Origin: Hygrophila difformis | Taxonomy: Eukaryota > Streptophyta > Magnoliopsida > Lamiales > Acanthaceae | Direction of reading: 5' to 3' | DNA length: 64,000 bases | NCBI GenBank assembly: GCA_030278955.1 | Contig: JAOANR010000013.1 | Coordinates: forward strand, 43,250,191-43,314,190 | Shown: one piece after another, positions 55,196 through 64,000 of the stretch | Position numbering within the stretch: position 1 is the first letter of the stretch | Layout: the number at the start of each line of letters is the position of its first letter | The notes under the pieces: model-generated | Told to the model about the DNA's origin: nothing | Seen by the model: the letters and a program-made list of their open reading frames with translations, nothing else | Database searches by the model: none | Made by a program: the position numbers and the translations under genes

Positions 55196-55404
55196 CGATG
55201 GGAAAAGAAGCAAGAAGACGAAGGGAGAATGAGGAAACAGAACAGGGGGAAATGGCTTTAAAAACGAAAGTAAAGGCAAATGAAAAGGCACAGAAGGACG
55301 TGGCCGGATATTAAGGAGGAGTTAACGCACGAAGATGAAGAGAGAGAGAGGAGTTACTTGGGCTCCTTCGCATGAAAGAAATTCGCCCAAGTAAGGAGGG
55401 CATC

Positions 55405-56061
55405 TGTTGGGGCCATATGAAATAATGGGCCGCAAAGAGCTATTGGGCCATAAGACATGGGCCGGAAGAAAGAGGAAGTCCAAAAAGAAGATGGGCTCAA
55501 GATTAGTAAGGCCGAAAGTACATAGTAAATCGAAGGGAGGGAACCGAGACTGATAGAGATTTCGGCCGAAATAGGAAGGAACAGCCGAAACCAAAACAAC
55601 CGAAATGAAAAGAGAAAGAATTCGGCTCAGAAGGATTAGCCGGAGAGCGGTTATTCCAGCTCCGGCTATAAATAGGGGTCGACACACACAAGATCAGAGA
55701 GATCAATCCAACCCCCAAATTCCTTTTATCAAATTTAATTCCTTGTTATCTTTACTGCTTTCTTTACAGCTTTCCTTTACAGCTTTCCTTAGAATCTAGC
55801 CTAGTTTGTAGCGGTTACTATTTCCAAATCCACCGTTGCTCCTTAGCAGCTGGTAGTTTGGTTCCCTGTTTTTGGTGAATTCCGCCGTTGTTTCTTAACA
55901 ACAGGCAGATTCTCCGTTGTATCTTGTTATTTTTGATCAATTCAAAGAAGATTCAGTCAATTGTGGGCGCATTATTGTTAATCCGGACCCGTAATCGGTT
56001 TGATCCTTTTCCGATCGCCTCCCTTGAGGAGAAAAAGGTCCTTGGCTACCCCCGAGCCAAA
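55405..56061 (+). repeat. 3' LTR of the Tat element
   Basis: Nearly identical to the 5' LTR; TATA box at 55667-55674. Confidence 0.93.
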
Positions 56062-56141
56062 CAACCCCTCATCCCATAGTTGCACACACCCAACACCAAA
56101 ACCCAACTATCACCAAGACATACTACCATCACTAAATCTGT

Positions 56142-56471
56142 ATGGAGTACAATCTACTCAATACTGAACTCATGAAGCTGAAGGAGAATCAAAACACATA
56201 CGATGAAAAGTTGGCTTCTCTCAAAGACCGAGTGGTGGGGAATGAAAGGGACCAAGGCAGGACGATATTGATAGAGACAGCACAAAGAATCATTTGCATT
56301 CTACATAAGCCTGGCAATGGTAGAGTACCAATGGTGGATGATGATAGTGAAACACATTTGAAGGGGATGAGGAAATTGGGGGAGATCACAATGTGCTCTA
56401 ATGATGTAGTAATTGGTTATTGCAATGGTGGTGCTTCTAGAGCTAATGATGTTGCAGGAACCACATTATGA
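56142..56471 (+). other. Short open frame of unknown meaning
   Basis: 109 codons, starting MEYNLLNTELMKLKENQNT. It is hydrophilic, with no recognised domain, and lies just right of the Tat element. No splice or codon evidence separates it from chance. It could be a remnant of the gene or repeat interrupted by the insertion. Confidence 0.2.
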
Positions 56472-56784
56472 GATTGTGTAATTGGTTTTGAAGGAGATAG
56501 AAAAGCAGACCGAGGAGAGCACATTCATTTCAATGGGGAGGATCTTATGGCAGAATCACAATGCATTCAGTATGTAAGAGAACTAACTACAGGAGAACAC
56601 CAGCCATCCCGAATCTTGACATAAGGTGCTAAAGTTTGAACATGGAACTATTATGTTAGAAATATTTCTTAAGTATTCACCAATGAACAATACATCTAAA
56701 ACACTAGGACTAGACTACTCATATTAGTACGCTTGCACAAAACCTGGTTCTGTTTGTCAAAATGACTTAGTATTCACAACCTCT

Positions 56785-57160
56785 TTACCAACCAACCAAT
56801 TGCCTCTCCTCGGTTGTTTCTCTCACAAGCCATTTTACGTACCTTTCCTCGTCCTCTACATCCTCAAGCTGCACCATTGTGTCTTCAACGGCGGACTGAG
56901 TTTTCTTGAGGGCGGCCTTTATGAGTTCTTCATCCTGAGATTCCAGGCCTTCTCCATTAATTGTGGCAGCTATCTTTCCTCGACTTTGGTATTCGAAAAA
57001 TTTTCGACAGGCTTTAATCGCTAGGCGAAGCTTTTTCATATATACTATGACTTCACTTTGAATCTCTTTTGCCCTATCTAACTTCCTATCTTTTGCTGAC
57101 TTATGCCTCCCCGTTCTCAATTCCAATAATTTCATATAGTCTAAGATAGTGGTATCGCAC
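56785..57160 (-). CDS. Relative of the 29.7/30.5 kb small gene, exon fragment
   Basis: An exon begins after an AG at 57161-57162 and stays open to a stop at 56785. Aligned by eye with the inverted-duplication copies it shares CDTTILDYMKLLEL (there CYTTAINYIGVLEV), KLDRAKEIQ (KLNWAKGIQ), YQSRGKIAA (YHSRGTEAA) and ESQDEELIKAALKKTQSAVED (ESHDKELMELALKKAQVALEG at its first residues). It is Lys/Glu-rich and helical, about 125 residues. The upstream exon was not identified, and the in-frame extension to ATG 57225 probably runs into an intron. Function is unknown. Confidence 0.5.
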
Positions 57161-57354
57161 CTGCAGTACACAAGAGAAGCATTAGAATATATTTCAATTA
57201 CCAAAAGATCCCATCGCTTCTTCAAATTCTCTATTTAATATACCTGCATTTATCCACCCGAGTTAAAATAGGGGCACGTACAGTCCGGTTTTCACCGGTT
57301 TATATGGTCAAAGAAAATACATATGACAAATTATCAACCACAGAGTGAATAGAC

Positions 57355-57580
57355 GAATACATTTCATTCAACATTAATAGATAATAAGCTAATGAACCTA
57401 GTGTTCATATGATTAGACCATATTCAACATGAATAGATAACAAACTAATGAAGCTGGTGTTGATATGATCAGACCACATTCAGTGTTCTAATTCTGTAAC
57501 TCCAAATGATTAAACCACATTCTAGAGTGTTCTAATTCTGTAACTCCAAATGATTAGACCACATTCCCTAAACCCTAATT
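57355..57580 (+). repeat. Local direct repeats
   Basis: Units with CAACAT(T/G)AATAGATAA and CTAATGAA(C/G)CT(A/G)GTGTT(C/G)ATATGAT(T/C)AGACCA recur twice here. The shorter TTCTAATTCTGTAACTCCAA unit is also repeated. A third copy at 58135-58195 is cut by the CACTA element. Confidence 0.8.
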
Positions 57581-57628
57581 GCTTTTTGAAGGATTATAAA
57601 GCCATTAATTGTTCACTTTAGAATAATA

Positions 57629-57818
57629 CTCCCTCCGTCCCATTCCAAATGTCCTACTTACTATTTTTGGATGTCCCATTACAAATGTCTTCTTTCTATA
57701 AATAGAAATAATTTTCTCCTCCAACAACTATGTGGACCCCACCATATACTCACAAACCAACTCTACCTTAATTCCCGTGCCCAACAGTAACAAGACACTT
57801 GGAGTGGGACGGAGGGAG
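57629..57818. mobile_element. Stowaway-like MITE
   Basis: The ends CTCCCTCCGTCCCATTCCAA and, complemented, CTCCCTCCGTCCCACTCCAA agree almost perfectly and are bordered by TA at 57627-57628 and 57819-57820. It is 190 bp. Confidence 0.9.
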
Positions 57819-58195
57819 TACGTGATCAGCTAAAAAAATTATAACACCACTAGTTATACATAATTATCACACAATGCCAGTAATGGAGAGAGTGTATAAT
57901 TGATTACTTCAAAATTATAGGAATACTTTTATTTGTTGTTTTTTGTGTTTTTTTTCACTTTAAAATCATGAGCATATAAAGAAAATAGTGTGTAAAACAT
58001 GTTTTCAAATATTTTGAATAAATTAAATTATTTTGGTGTATAACCGGCTGTCTCTCCTAAAGGCGTTCCAATTCAGAAAAAGTCCTAGAAACACAGATGA
58101 CAAATTATCTAACACTAAGTGGATAATACATATATTTCCTTCAACATTAACAGATAATAAATTAATGAAGCTGGTGTTCATATTCATATGATTAG

Positions 58196-58310
58196 CACTA
58201 CAAGAAAAAACCCAGTTCCCGACCAAACCTACCGACCGGGCCAAGGCGGGTCGACTCTCCCGACCGCGCTACCGACCGCAAATGCGGTCGGTAGCCTAGG
58301 GCATATACTG
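58196..58310 (+). repeat. CACTA terminal and subterminal repeats with a perfect palindrome
   Basis: After the CACTA end, ACCGACCG-type words occur three times (about 58228, 58260 and 58271). GCTACCGACCGCA at 58268-58280 and its exact complement at 58283-58295, separated by AA, form a palindrome. Such words are binding sites for the accessory transposase in En/Spm elements. Confidence 0.75.
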
Positions 58311-59848
58311 GTCTCCAACGGCTGTAAATTCCTTTCTTCACGCCGTCGCCCCTTCCTCCATTTTCACCCATTTCACTCCACCTCTCCGACCCCCTCCGTT
58401 GCCGACCACCCCGAGCCGCCCACTTGCGCCCACGAAGCCCACATCGAGGAGCCCCATCTTGCCCGAAGCCCCGAGCCACCCCCCAACGCGCGGCAGCCCA
58501 TAGGCGAACCCATCGGTGTCGGGACCACCGGAGCCGCGCCACCGCACCGCCGCACGACGCCACTGCCGTCGTCCCCGTCGGCTCTACAGTCCCCCGTCGC
58601 CTCGGACCACCACAGGCAGCCCCGCAGCCATCCCCATTCCCCTGTCGACGGAGCACCATCTTCTCCGGCGACGTCCGCGTATTCCGGCGGTTGTGCGGCG
58701 ACAGCCACAGTTGTGGCTTGAAATTTCGTCCATTTGAAGTGCCACATTCGAACAGGTATGCCATTTTCTCCATTTGTGGCTTGAAATTTGTAAGCAAGTT
58801 TTACCTATTACATGTTATTGAGAGTGTATTGAAATTATTGAAATTTGCTGGAGTAGCCGGACCACCACCGCGAGAGGACCCCCACTGCCGTCCGACCGCC
58901 GGGCGCCGGACCACCACTGCCGTGGATCTTGGAAGTTGAATTAGCGGGCCTTGATTTACAGGTTTGTAATTCTATCTATTTTCGATTGTTGGTTGTAATT
59001 TCACCATTGTTCGATTGATCGGATGCAATTGAAGTTCTTGTTATGTTGAAACTTATGGTTTGATGAATTAAGTATTGGGAGGAGTAATGGTTTGATGAAC
59101 ATTATGCATATTATTACGAAATTTGTCTTCGAAGGATTGTGAGAATTGTGATTTGTTTTCTTGTGAAATGAAATTGGATTTTTAGTTGGTTTGGTTTGAT
59201 GCAAAATCATGAAAGTAAGCGGTTGGATGAATTGAAAAATGCTAGTTGAATTGCTTGTTGAAAATTGATGAGTTTTTAAAATGAAAGTAAGCATTTTAAT
59301 TGTATTTACAAATTGGGATATGCTCTTTACCAAGTTGCTAGTTGTGTGTGTTTATTGGTATGTGGTAATGGAGTACTCGTTGGAAGTGTTGAGAACTTGT
59401 TGGTGCCTTTTGAAGTAATTGGGGTTGCCAAATACTGTGAATTTAAAATACTCGAAGGCTCTTGGAAGTTGAATATTTATAGTGACTGTAGATTATATTG
59501 TCTATGTTGTATTGGCACTGTAGAATTGTTATAGAGTTAGCTAATTCTATGTTGAAAAATTATAGAGTTAGAAAATATTCTCTATGTTGCTTAGTAGTAC
59601 GAATTTTAGCAAAATATGGTTATCAAATGCAAACGAGATCTATATAATAACAAATAGTAGTATGGGTAACGGTCGTAATAAACTATTTAAATACAAAATA
59701 ATTTAATTCCAAATACAAATCTCAAATGCCATTCACTTAATTAAACCTAAACTCATAAATAAAGCACTTACAAATATAGAAAGATAAAGGGAGACGTTAT
59801 AATAATATTATTCACTATTAATCGAATTGTAGGACATTTTTAGCAAAT
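58311..59848 (+). other. CACTA leader region
   Basis: A very GC-rich part (58.33-58.72 kb) is open in several frames on both strands, without motifs; I take this as base composition. It is followed by AT-rich DNA up to the transposase start. It probably holds the promoter and leader exons, which I cannot place. Confidence 0.4.
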
Positions 59849-62800
59849 ATGGATAGAAGCTGGATGTACCTGCCAAGCGGTACCTTGCTTGCACCAGAAT
59901 TTAAAGCAGGTGTTGAATACTTCATACGGGCTTCTCATGAAAACTCAGATATTGACAAGAATGCAAAGGGAGAGATTAGGTGTCCGTGTAAAAAATGCAA
60001 GAATAGATTTTACCTACCCGATCGGGACATAATTGGACATCTTTATCGGGATGGATTTGTCCCAAATTATGAACGGTGGACTTGCCATGGAGAACCACAC
60101 ACCTTCCGCCCATACCGCGATGATATAGATGTAGGGGGTTCATCTGGATGTAGGATACAAACGGGTAGAACTGAACCATCAGACCGTTACCGAGAAATGG
60201 TGTGTGATGGAATGGGGTTTGGTATCCCTGATACCACATCGGGTGGTATGGATGATGATGAGCCTACAACGCCTGAGGAGCCTAATCCGCAAGAGAAACT
60301 GTTCTACCTTATGTTGGAAGCAGCTGACAAGGATTTGTGGCCTGGATGTGAGAAAATGACATTATTGTCAACAGTTGCCAGGTTACTAAATATTAAATCT
60401 GAACATAACCTATCGGAGAGATGTTTTGATACGTTATGCCAACTTATAATTGATACACTCCCAGAACAAAACTCTATGGTTAAGAATTTCTACGAGGCAA
60501 AGAAACTCCTAGAAGGGTTGGGATTACCGGTAGAGAAAATTGATTGTTGTGACAGGGGATGTATGTTGTATTGGCGTGATGATGCGACACTAGAGAACTG
60601 TAAGTTTTGTGCCAGGCCTCGATTTAAAGAATCCAACAACAATTCACGTGTGGCACATAAGTATATGTTCTATTTTCCACTGAAAAATCGATTGAAACGG
60701 TTGTACGCATCAGAAGTGACTGCGAAACACATGACATGGCATGTAGGACATGACCATGGGGAGTCCGGCGAGATGTGTCATCCGTGCGACTCCAAGGCAT
60801 GGAAGCACTTTGACACAGTTCATCCAAACTTTGGAGCAGAGGGACGAAATGTTCGTTTGGGGTTATGTACTGATGGTTTCCAACCGTTCGGCCAGTCGGG
60901 CTCTCAATACTCATGTTGGCCAGTGATTTTGACACCTTACAACCTGCCTCCTGGAATGTGTATGAAGGATGAATACATGTTCTTGACTTGCATAATCCCA
61001 GGGAAATCTAGCCCAAAACAGAGGATAGATGTATATTTACAACCCCTGATTGATGAGCTTCTGGAGCTATGGGATGTGGGTATCACGACATGGGACACAT
61101 TTACTAGACAGAACTTTCAGATGAAAGCGGCATTGATGTGGACTATAGGAGATTTCCCAGCTTACGCAATGATGTCTGGTTGGAGTACATATGGGAAGAC
61201 AGCATGTCCGGTCTGTATGGACAGCGTAGAATCTTTGAGATTAAAAGAGGGTGGGAAACAATCATGGTTTGACTGTCATCGTAGGTTCCTAGAGTCGGAT
61301 CACCCGTTTAGGCTTGATAAGTCGAAATTCTCAAAGGACCGCGAAGAGCATGGTAATCCACCTTTATATAAAAGCGGGGAAGATGTCTTAGCTGAGCTAG
61401 AATTCCTTGGTCTCCGTCGTGTAGTTGATGTGGGTGGTGAGGATGCAAATACATCAATCAGTAAAAGTTGTGGATGGAAAAAAAAGAGCATCTTTTGGGA
61501 CTTACCGTATTGGAAGACACATTTGGTTCGCCACAATCTGGACGTCATGCACATTGAGAAGAATGTGTTTGAAAATGTGTTCAACACTGTAATGGATGTA
61601 CAAGGGAAGACAAAGGACAATGCAAAGGCCCGCGAGGACATCCGCATCTTATGTAACAGGCCAGAATTGCATAAGGATCCTCGGACGGGCAAATATCCGA
61701 AGGCCGTTTACACAATGGATAAGGACAAGAGGGATGTGTTCTTGAATTGGGTTGCAAGTTTAAAGTTTCCGGATGGTTGTGTGTCTAACCTTGGGAGATG
61801 CATTGATATGAACAAACACAGATTGTTTGGGATGAAAAGTCATGATTGTCATGTTTTCATGCAACGTCTTCTGCCCATTGGATGGAGGGAGCTGCTTCCG
61901 AAGCATGTGTGGGAGGCCATAATAGAATTGAGCAATGTATTCCGTACATTAACTGCGAAGACAATAACTGTGCAGGATATGGTTAGATTGGAAAAAGATG
62001 TTCCAATAGTGCTGTGTAAACTTGAAACAATATTTCCACCTGCTTTCTTCGACTGTATGGAACACTTACCCGTCCACCTACCTCGAGAAGCTGGTGTGGC
62101 TGGTCCTGTACAATTTAGGTGGATGTACCCGTTCGAGAGGTAAGTTTTAAGAATGATTTTGTGTTGGATATACTAAAATTTTTGTATATTACAGTGTGAA
62201 GTATTAATTGTGTTACAATTCAGGTATCTGAACCGCTTGAAACGCACAGTACGGAATAAGGCACACGTTGAGGGTTCCATATGCAATGCGTACATGGTTC
62301 GTGAAGCATCTATATTTTGCTCTCACTATTTTGAGAAGCATGTATTCACACGTGAGAGGAATGTGCCAAGAAACGATGATGGGGGTCTACCAGAAACGGA
62401 CGATGGCCTTATTAGTGTTTTCAGATATGCAGGACGTGGTCAAGGTAGAACTAAAAAACGACGGTTGTCCCAAGAAGAATTGGAAGCCATCCACAAGTAC
62501 CTACTATTAAATTGCACAGAGTTTGAGGAGTATATTGAGTTAGTATCATAATTCTTTAACTTAATAAATTTTGCCTGTATTAAGGCTCTATCATTAATGG
62601 ATGTATTTTACAGGGTGTTTCAAGAACAACTACACAAAGACAATCCTCGAATAACCGAAGCTGAATGTGATAAAGCGATAGAGGATGTATTTCCGAAATG
62701 GCTGGAGTCGTATCTGACTGACAATCCACCCGAAATCCCATGTATCTTTCATGTCGCACAAGGGCCCCTTCCAATTGCTACCTCATATTCCATGTACTTT

Positions 62801-63433
62801 GTGAATGGAATGAAATTTCACACCGAGTGTCACGGCAATCAAAGATCCACTTACAATAGTGGAGTTTGCATTACTAGTCTTTCAGGGGATTACTACGGAA
62901 TACTAGAGGAGGTTCTTGTCGTAGAGTATCCTGCATTGCCAATCAAACAGGTTACTTTCTTTAAATGTAGATGGTTTGATCCTCGTGAGGGGATTGGGTC
63001 CCGAACACATTCGAACTACAAAATAGTTGAAGTGAACAAAACAAAGTCATTACCCGTTTACGAACCCTTCATCTTTGCGAATCAAGCTGAGCAAGTGTGT
63101 TATGTCCCATTCCCGACAATGAGATCAACATCTAGAGGGAGTGATTGGGTGGCTGTATGCAAAGTAAAACCTAGGGGTGTGATTACTGTGAGAACGGGGG
63201 ACCAGGCCGAAGCATTCCAGGTTGATGTGGCAGATCAACTCAGACTTGAGACTGTCATGATTACATCAAGTCGAGAACGATTAACGGACGATGTGGTGCA
63301 ATATGTAGACTTACAGCAGGATGAGGACAACGAGTCCTCATCCTCATTGGAAATGAGTGTTGATGATGAGTTAGAGGCTGATGATCTGGATGATCCTTCA
63401 CAGGAGACTTCAGATGAAGATTTCCAAGTTTAA
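59849..63433 (+). CDS. CACTA TNP2-type transposase, three exons
   Basis: Exons 59849-62139, 62224-62538 and 62614-63433 join at GT-AG introns (84 and 75 bp) in phase, giving 1,141 residues. It starts MDRSWMYLPSGTLLAPEF, the transposase-associated domain, with a CPCKKCKNR zinc-like motif near 50. The TNP2/Transposase_21 region at about 200-480 includes CDRGCMLYWRDD, LGLCTDGFQPFG and FPAYAMMSGWSTYGK. A DUF4218-type region (LVRHNLDVMHIEKNVFENV, then PFERYLNRLK across intron 1) and a DUF4216-type region (YNSGVCITS, VTFFKCRWFDP) follow, ending in an acidic Asp/Glu/Ser-rich tail. The reading frame is complete with no break, so the transposase may be functional. Intron 2 was placed by phase (GA|GTTAG). 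Confidence 0.92.
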
Positions 63434-63547
63434 AATGTGAATTTATTTATCATAACAATCTTTTATAACAATTTACTTCTAGCGAAGCCACGATGATCAT
63501 AACTATTTACCGGTCAGTTGTATCATAATTTTACTTCATCTTTGCAG

Positions 63548-64000
63548 ATGGATGCTCAGGGGGGTGGCTCGTCTTCTAGCACTCCACGTGGTAGCTCTTC
63601 CCAGACGAGCACGCCACGACGACGGCTCACACGTGCTGAAACTCTAGCGCTAATCCGGGAAAGGCGGGAGCGTAGCCGTCGACAGGGAGCATGTATGTTT
63701 TTATTCAATTTTTTATAACATAATAGCCTATTAACCTTGGTTTGTTTGGTTTGTTTCAATCTTTTGAATGGCAGTTGCTGCTTCAGGTTCGGAAGAGCAA
63801 CCTCATGATGCCCCAGCTGCTGACGAGCCTGGCGTACCAGAGACCCCGCCACCACAAGTCCCAGGTATGCATATTATGAATTTATAACGATATCATATAA
63901 TGTATAATGTTATGAAATCTTCTTTGTTAGGGGCTGGAAATAATATTGTGAATGCGCCAGCGCAACAGGCTGCGAATAGGATACAGATTGGACTGAACAA
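63548..64000 (+). CDS. CACTA second gene (TNPA-like position), 5' exons only
   Basis: ATG at 63548 begins MDAQGGGSSSSTPRGSS. Exon 63548-63692, exon 63775-63864 and an exon from 63931 past the window end join with GT-AG introns and matching phases. The product so far is Ser/Thr/Pro-rich with a basic patch (RRRLTRAETLALIRERRERS) and a Pro/Glu stretch, and runs into NNIVNAPAQQ. Position downstream of TNP2 on the same strand fits the second CACTA gene, which often encodes a DNA-binding accessory protein. The diagnostic domain is outside the window. Confidence 0.6.

Larger units (their letters stand above)
43502..56061 (+). mobile_element. Full-length Ty3/gypsy retrotransposon, Tat type, with antisense gene
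   Basis: The 12.6-kb element has LTRs of 656 and 657 bp that differ by one base change (GAGAGC(A/G)GTTAT) and one inserted T. ACCCC stands before the left LTR (43497-43501) and at 56064-56068, two bases after the shared LTR end. The primer-binding region reads TGGCACGCCCAGTGG from 44160. The purine tract AAGGAGGGCATC ends at 55404. It encodes gag-protease and pol on the plus strand and a spliced gene on the minus strand in the 3' third. The second, archaeal-type RNase H places it in the Tat lineage. Confidence 0.94.
58196..64000 (+). mobile_element. CACTA (En/Spm) transposon, 5' part; continues past the window
   Basis: It begins CACTACAAGAAAAAA, the classic CACTA end, within a locally repeated sequence, so the junction is clear: the flank repeat is cut after GATTAG. 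Subterminal DNA is rich in CTACCGACCG words. The element carries a TNP2 transposase gene and the start of a second gene on the same strand. The right end is beyond the window. Confidence 0.92.

Noticed and set aside
53168..55291. A single 707-codon minus-strand frame taken as one protein
   Set aside because: Its last part reads through introns; the splice sites at 53650/53572 give a better frame that continues in exons 2-4.
57355..57580. Possible CRISPR-like or satellite array
   Set aside because: Only two to three imperfect units, no regular spacer length, and a plant genome; treated as local duplication.
58188..58939. Several open frames on both strands in the GC-rich CACTA leader
   Set aside because: Frames are open in nearly all phases because of base composition; there is no domain, no splice support and low-complexity Pro/Arg content.
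1..64000. tRNA and rRNA genes
   Set aside because: No cloverleaf with both pol III boxes at proper spacing and no rRNA core sequence was recognised; the only B-box-like site (about 13,215) looks SINE-like.

Overview
This window is nuclear DNA from a flowering plant. It holds a multi-exon gene with GT-AG introns, many plant-type LTR retrotransposons, Stowaway-like MITEs, a CACTA transposon and truncated LINEs. The one clear host gene, GWD1, has an N-terminus that most resembles asterid proteins (potato-like), so I infer an asterid eudicot, possibly Lamiales. The species is not determined.

Layout. Positions 1-9010 (minus strand) carry 26 consecutive coding exons of plastid alpha-glucan, water dikinase GWD1. 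They read in frame for 1,174 codons, and the C-terminal exons lie left of the window. Positions 9.0-13.4 kb are the upstream region, with a MITE, a short retroposed fragment and a 5'-truncated LINE. Positions 13.4-20.4 kb are repeats: a truncated gypsy 3' end, a LINE tail, a solo LTR with perfect target-site duplications (TSDs), and MITEs. Positions 20.5-26.1 kb hold a broken partial copy of GWD1 on the plus strand. An apparently intact, very young Copia element (20715-25366, identical LTRs, TSD GTTTC) is inserted in it.

Positions 27.4-31.6 kb form a long inverted duplication with a 3-bp centre. Its arms carry two broken copies of a small unrecognised gene, and a third relative lies at 56.8-57.2 kb. 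Positions 31.6-35.2 kb are a decayed Copia. Positions 35306-41006 are a second full-length Copia (TSD AAACT, LTRs 2/391 different), split into gag, protease and integrase-RT frames. A dispersed repeat near 42-43.4 kb is interrupted by a poly-A retroinsertion and a non-autonomous hAT element (8-bp TSD).

Positions 43502-56061 are a 12.6-kb Ty3/gypsy element of Tat type: gag-protease, then RT with two RNase H domains and integrase. Its 3' third carries an antisense gene of four exons (about 1,007 codons) encoding a plant mobile domain protein. From 58196 to the window end lies the 5' part of a CACTA (En/Spm) transposon, with a three-exon TNP2-type transposase gene and the start of its second gene.

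Functionally, GWD1 phosphorylates starch in the plastid to start its breakdown. Nearly everything else is transposon biology. The most notable item is the spliced antisense plant-mobile-domain gene inside the young Tat element. The second is the inverted duplication, which could give hairpin RNA.
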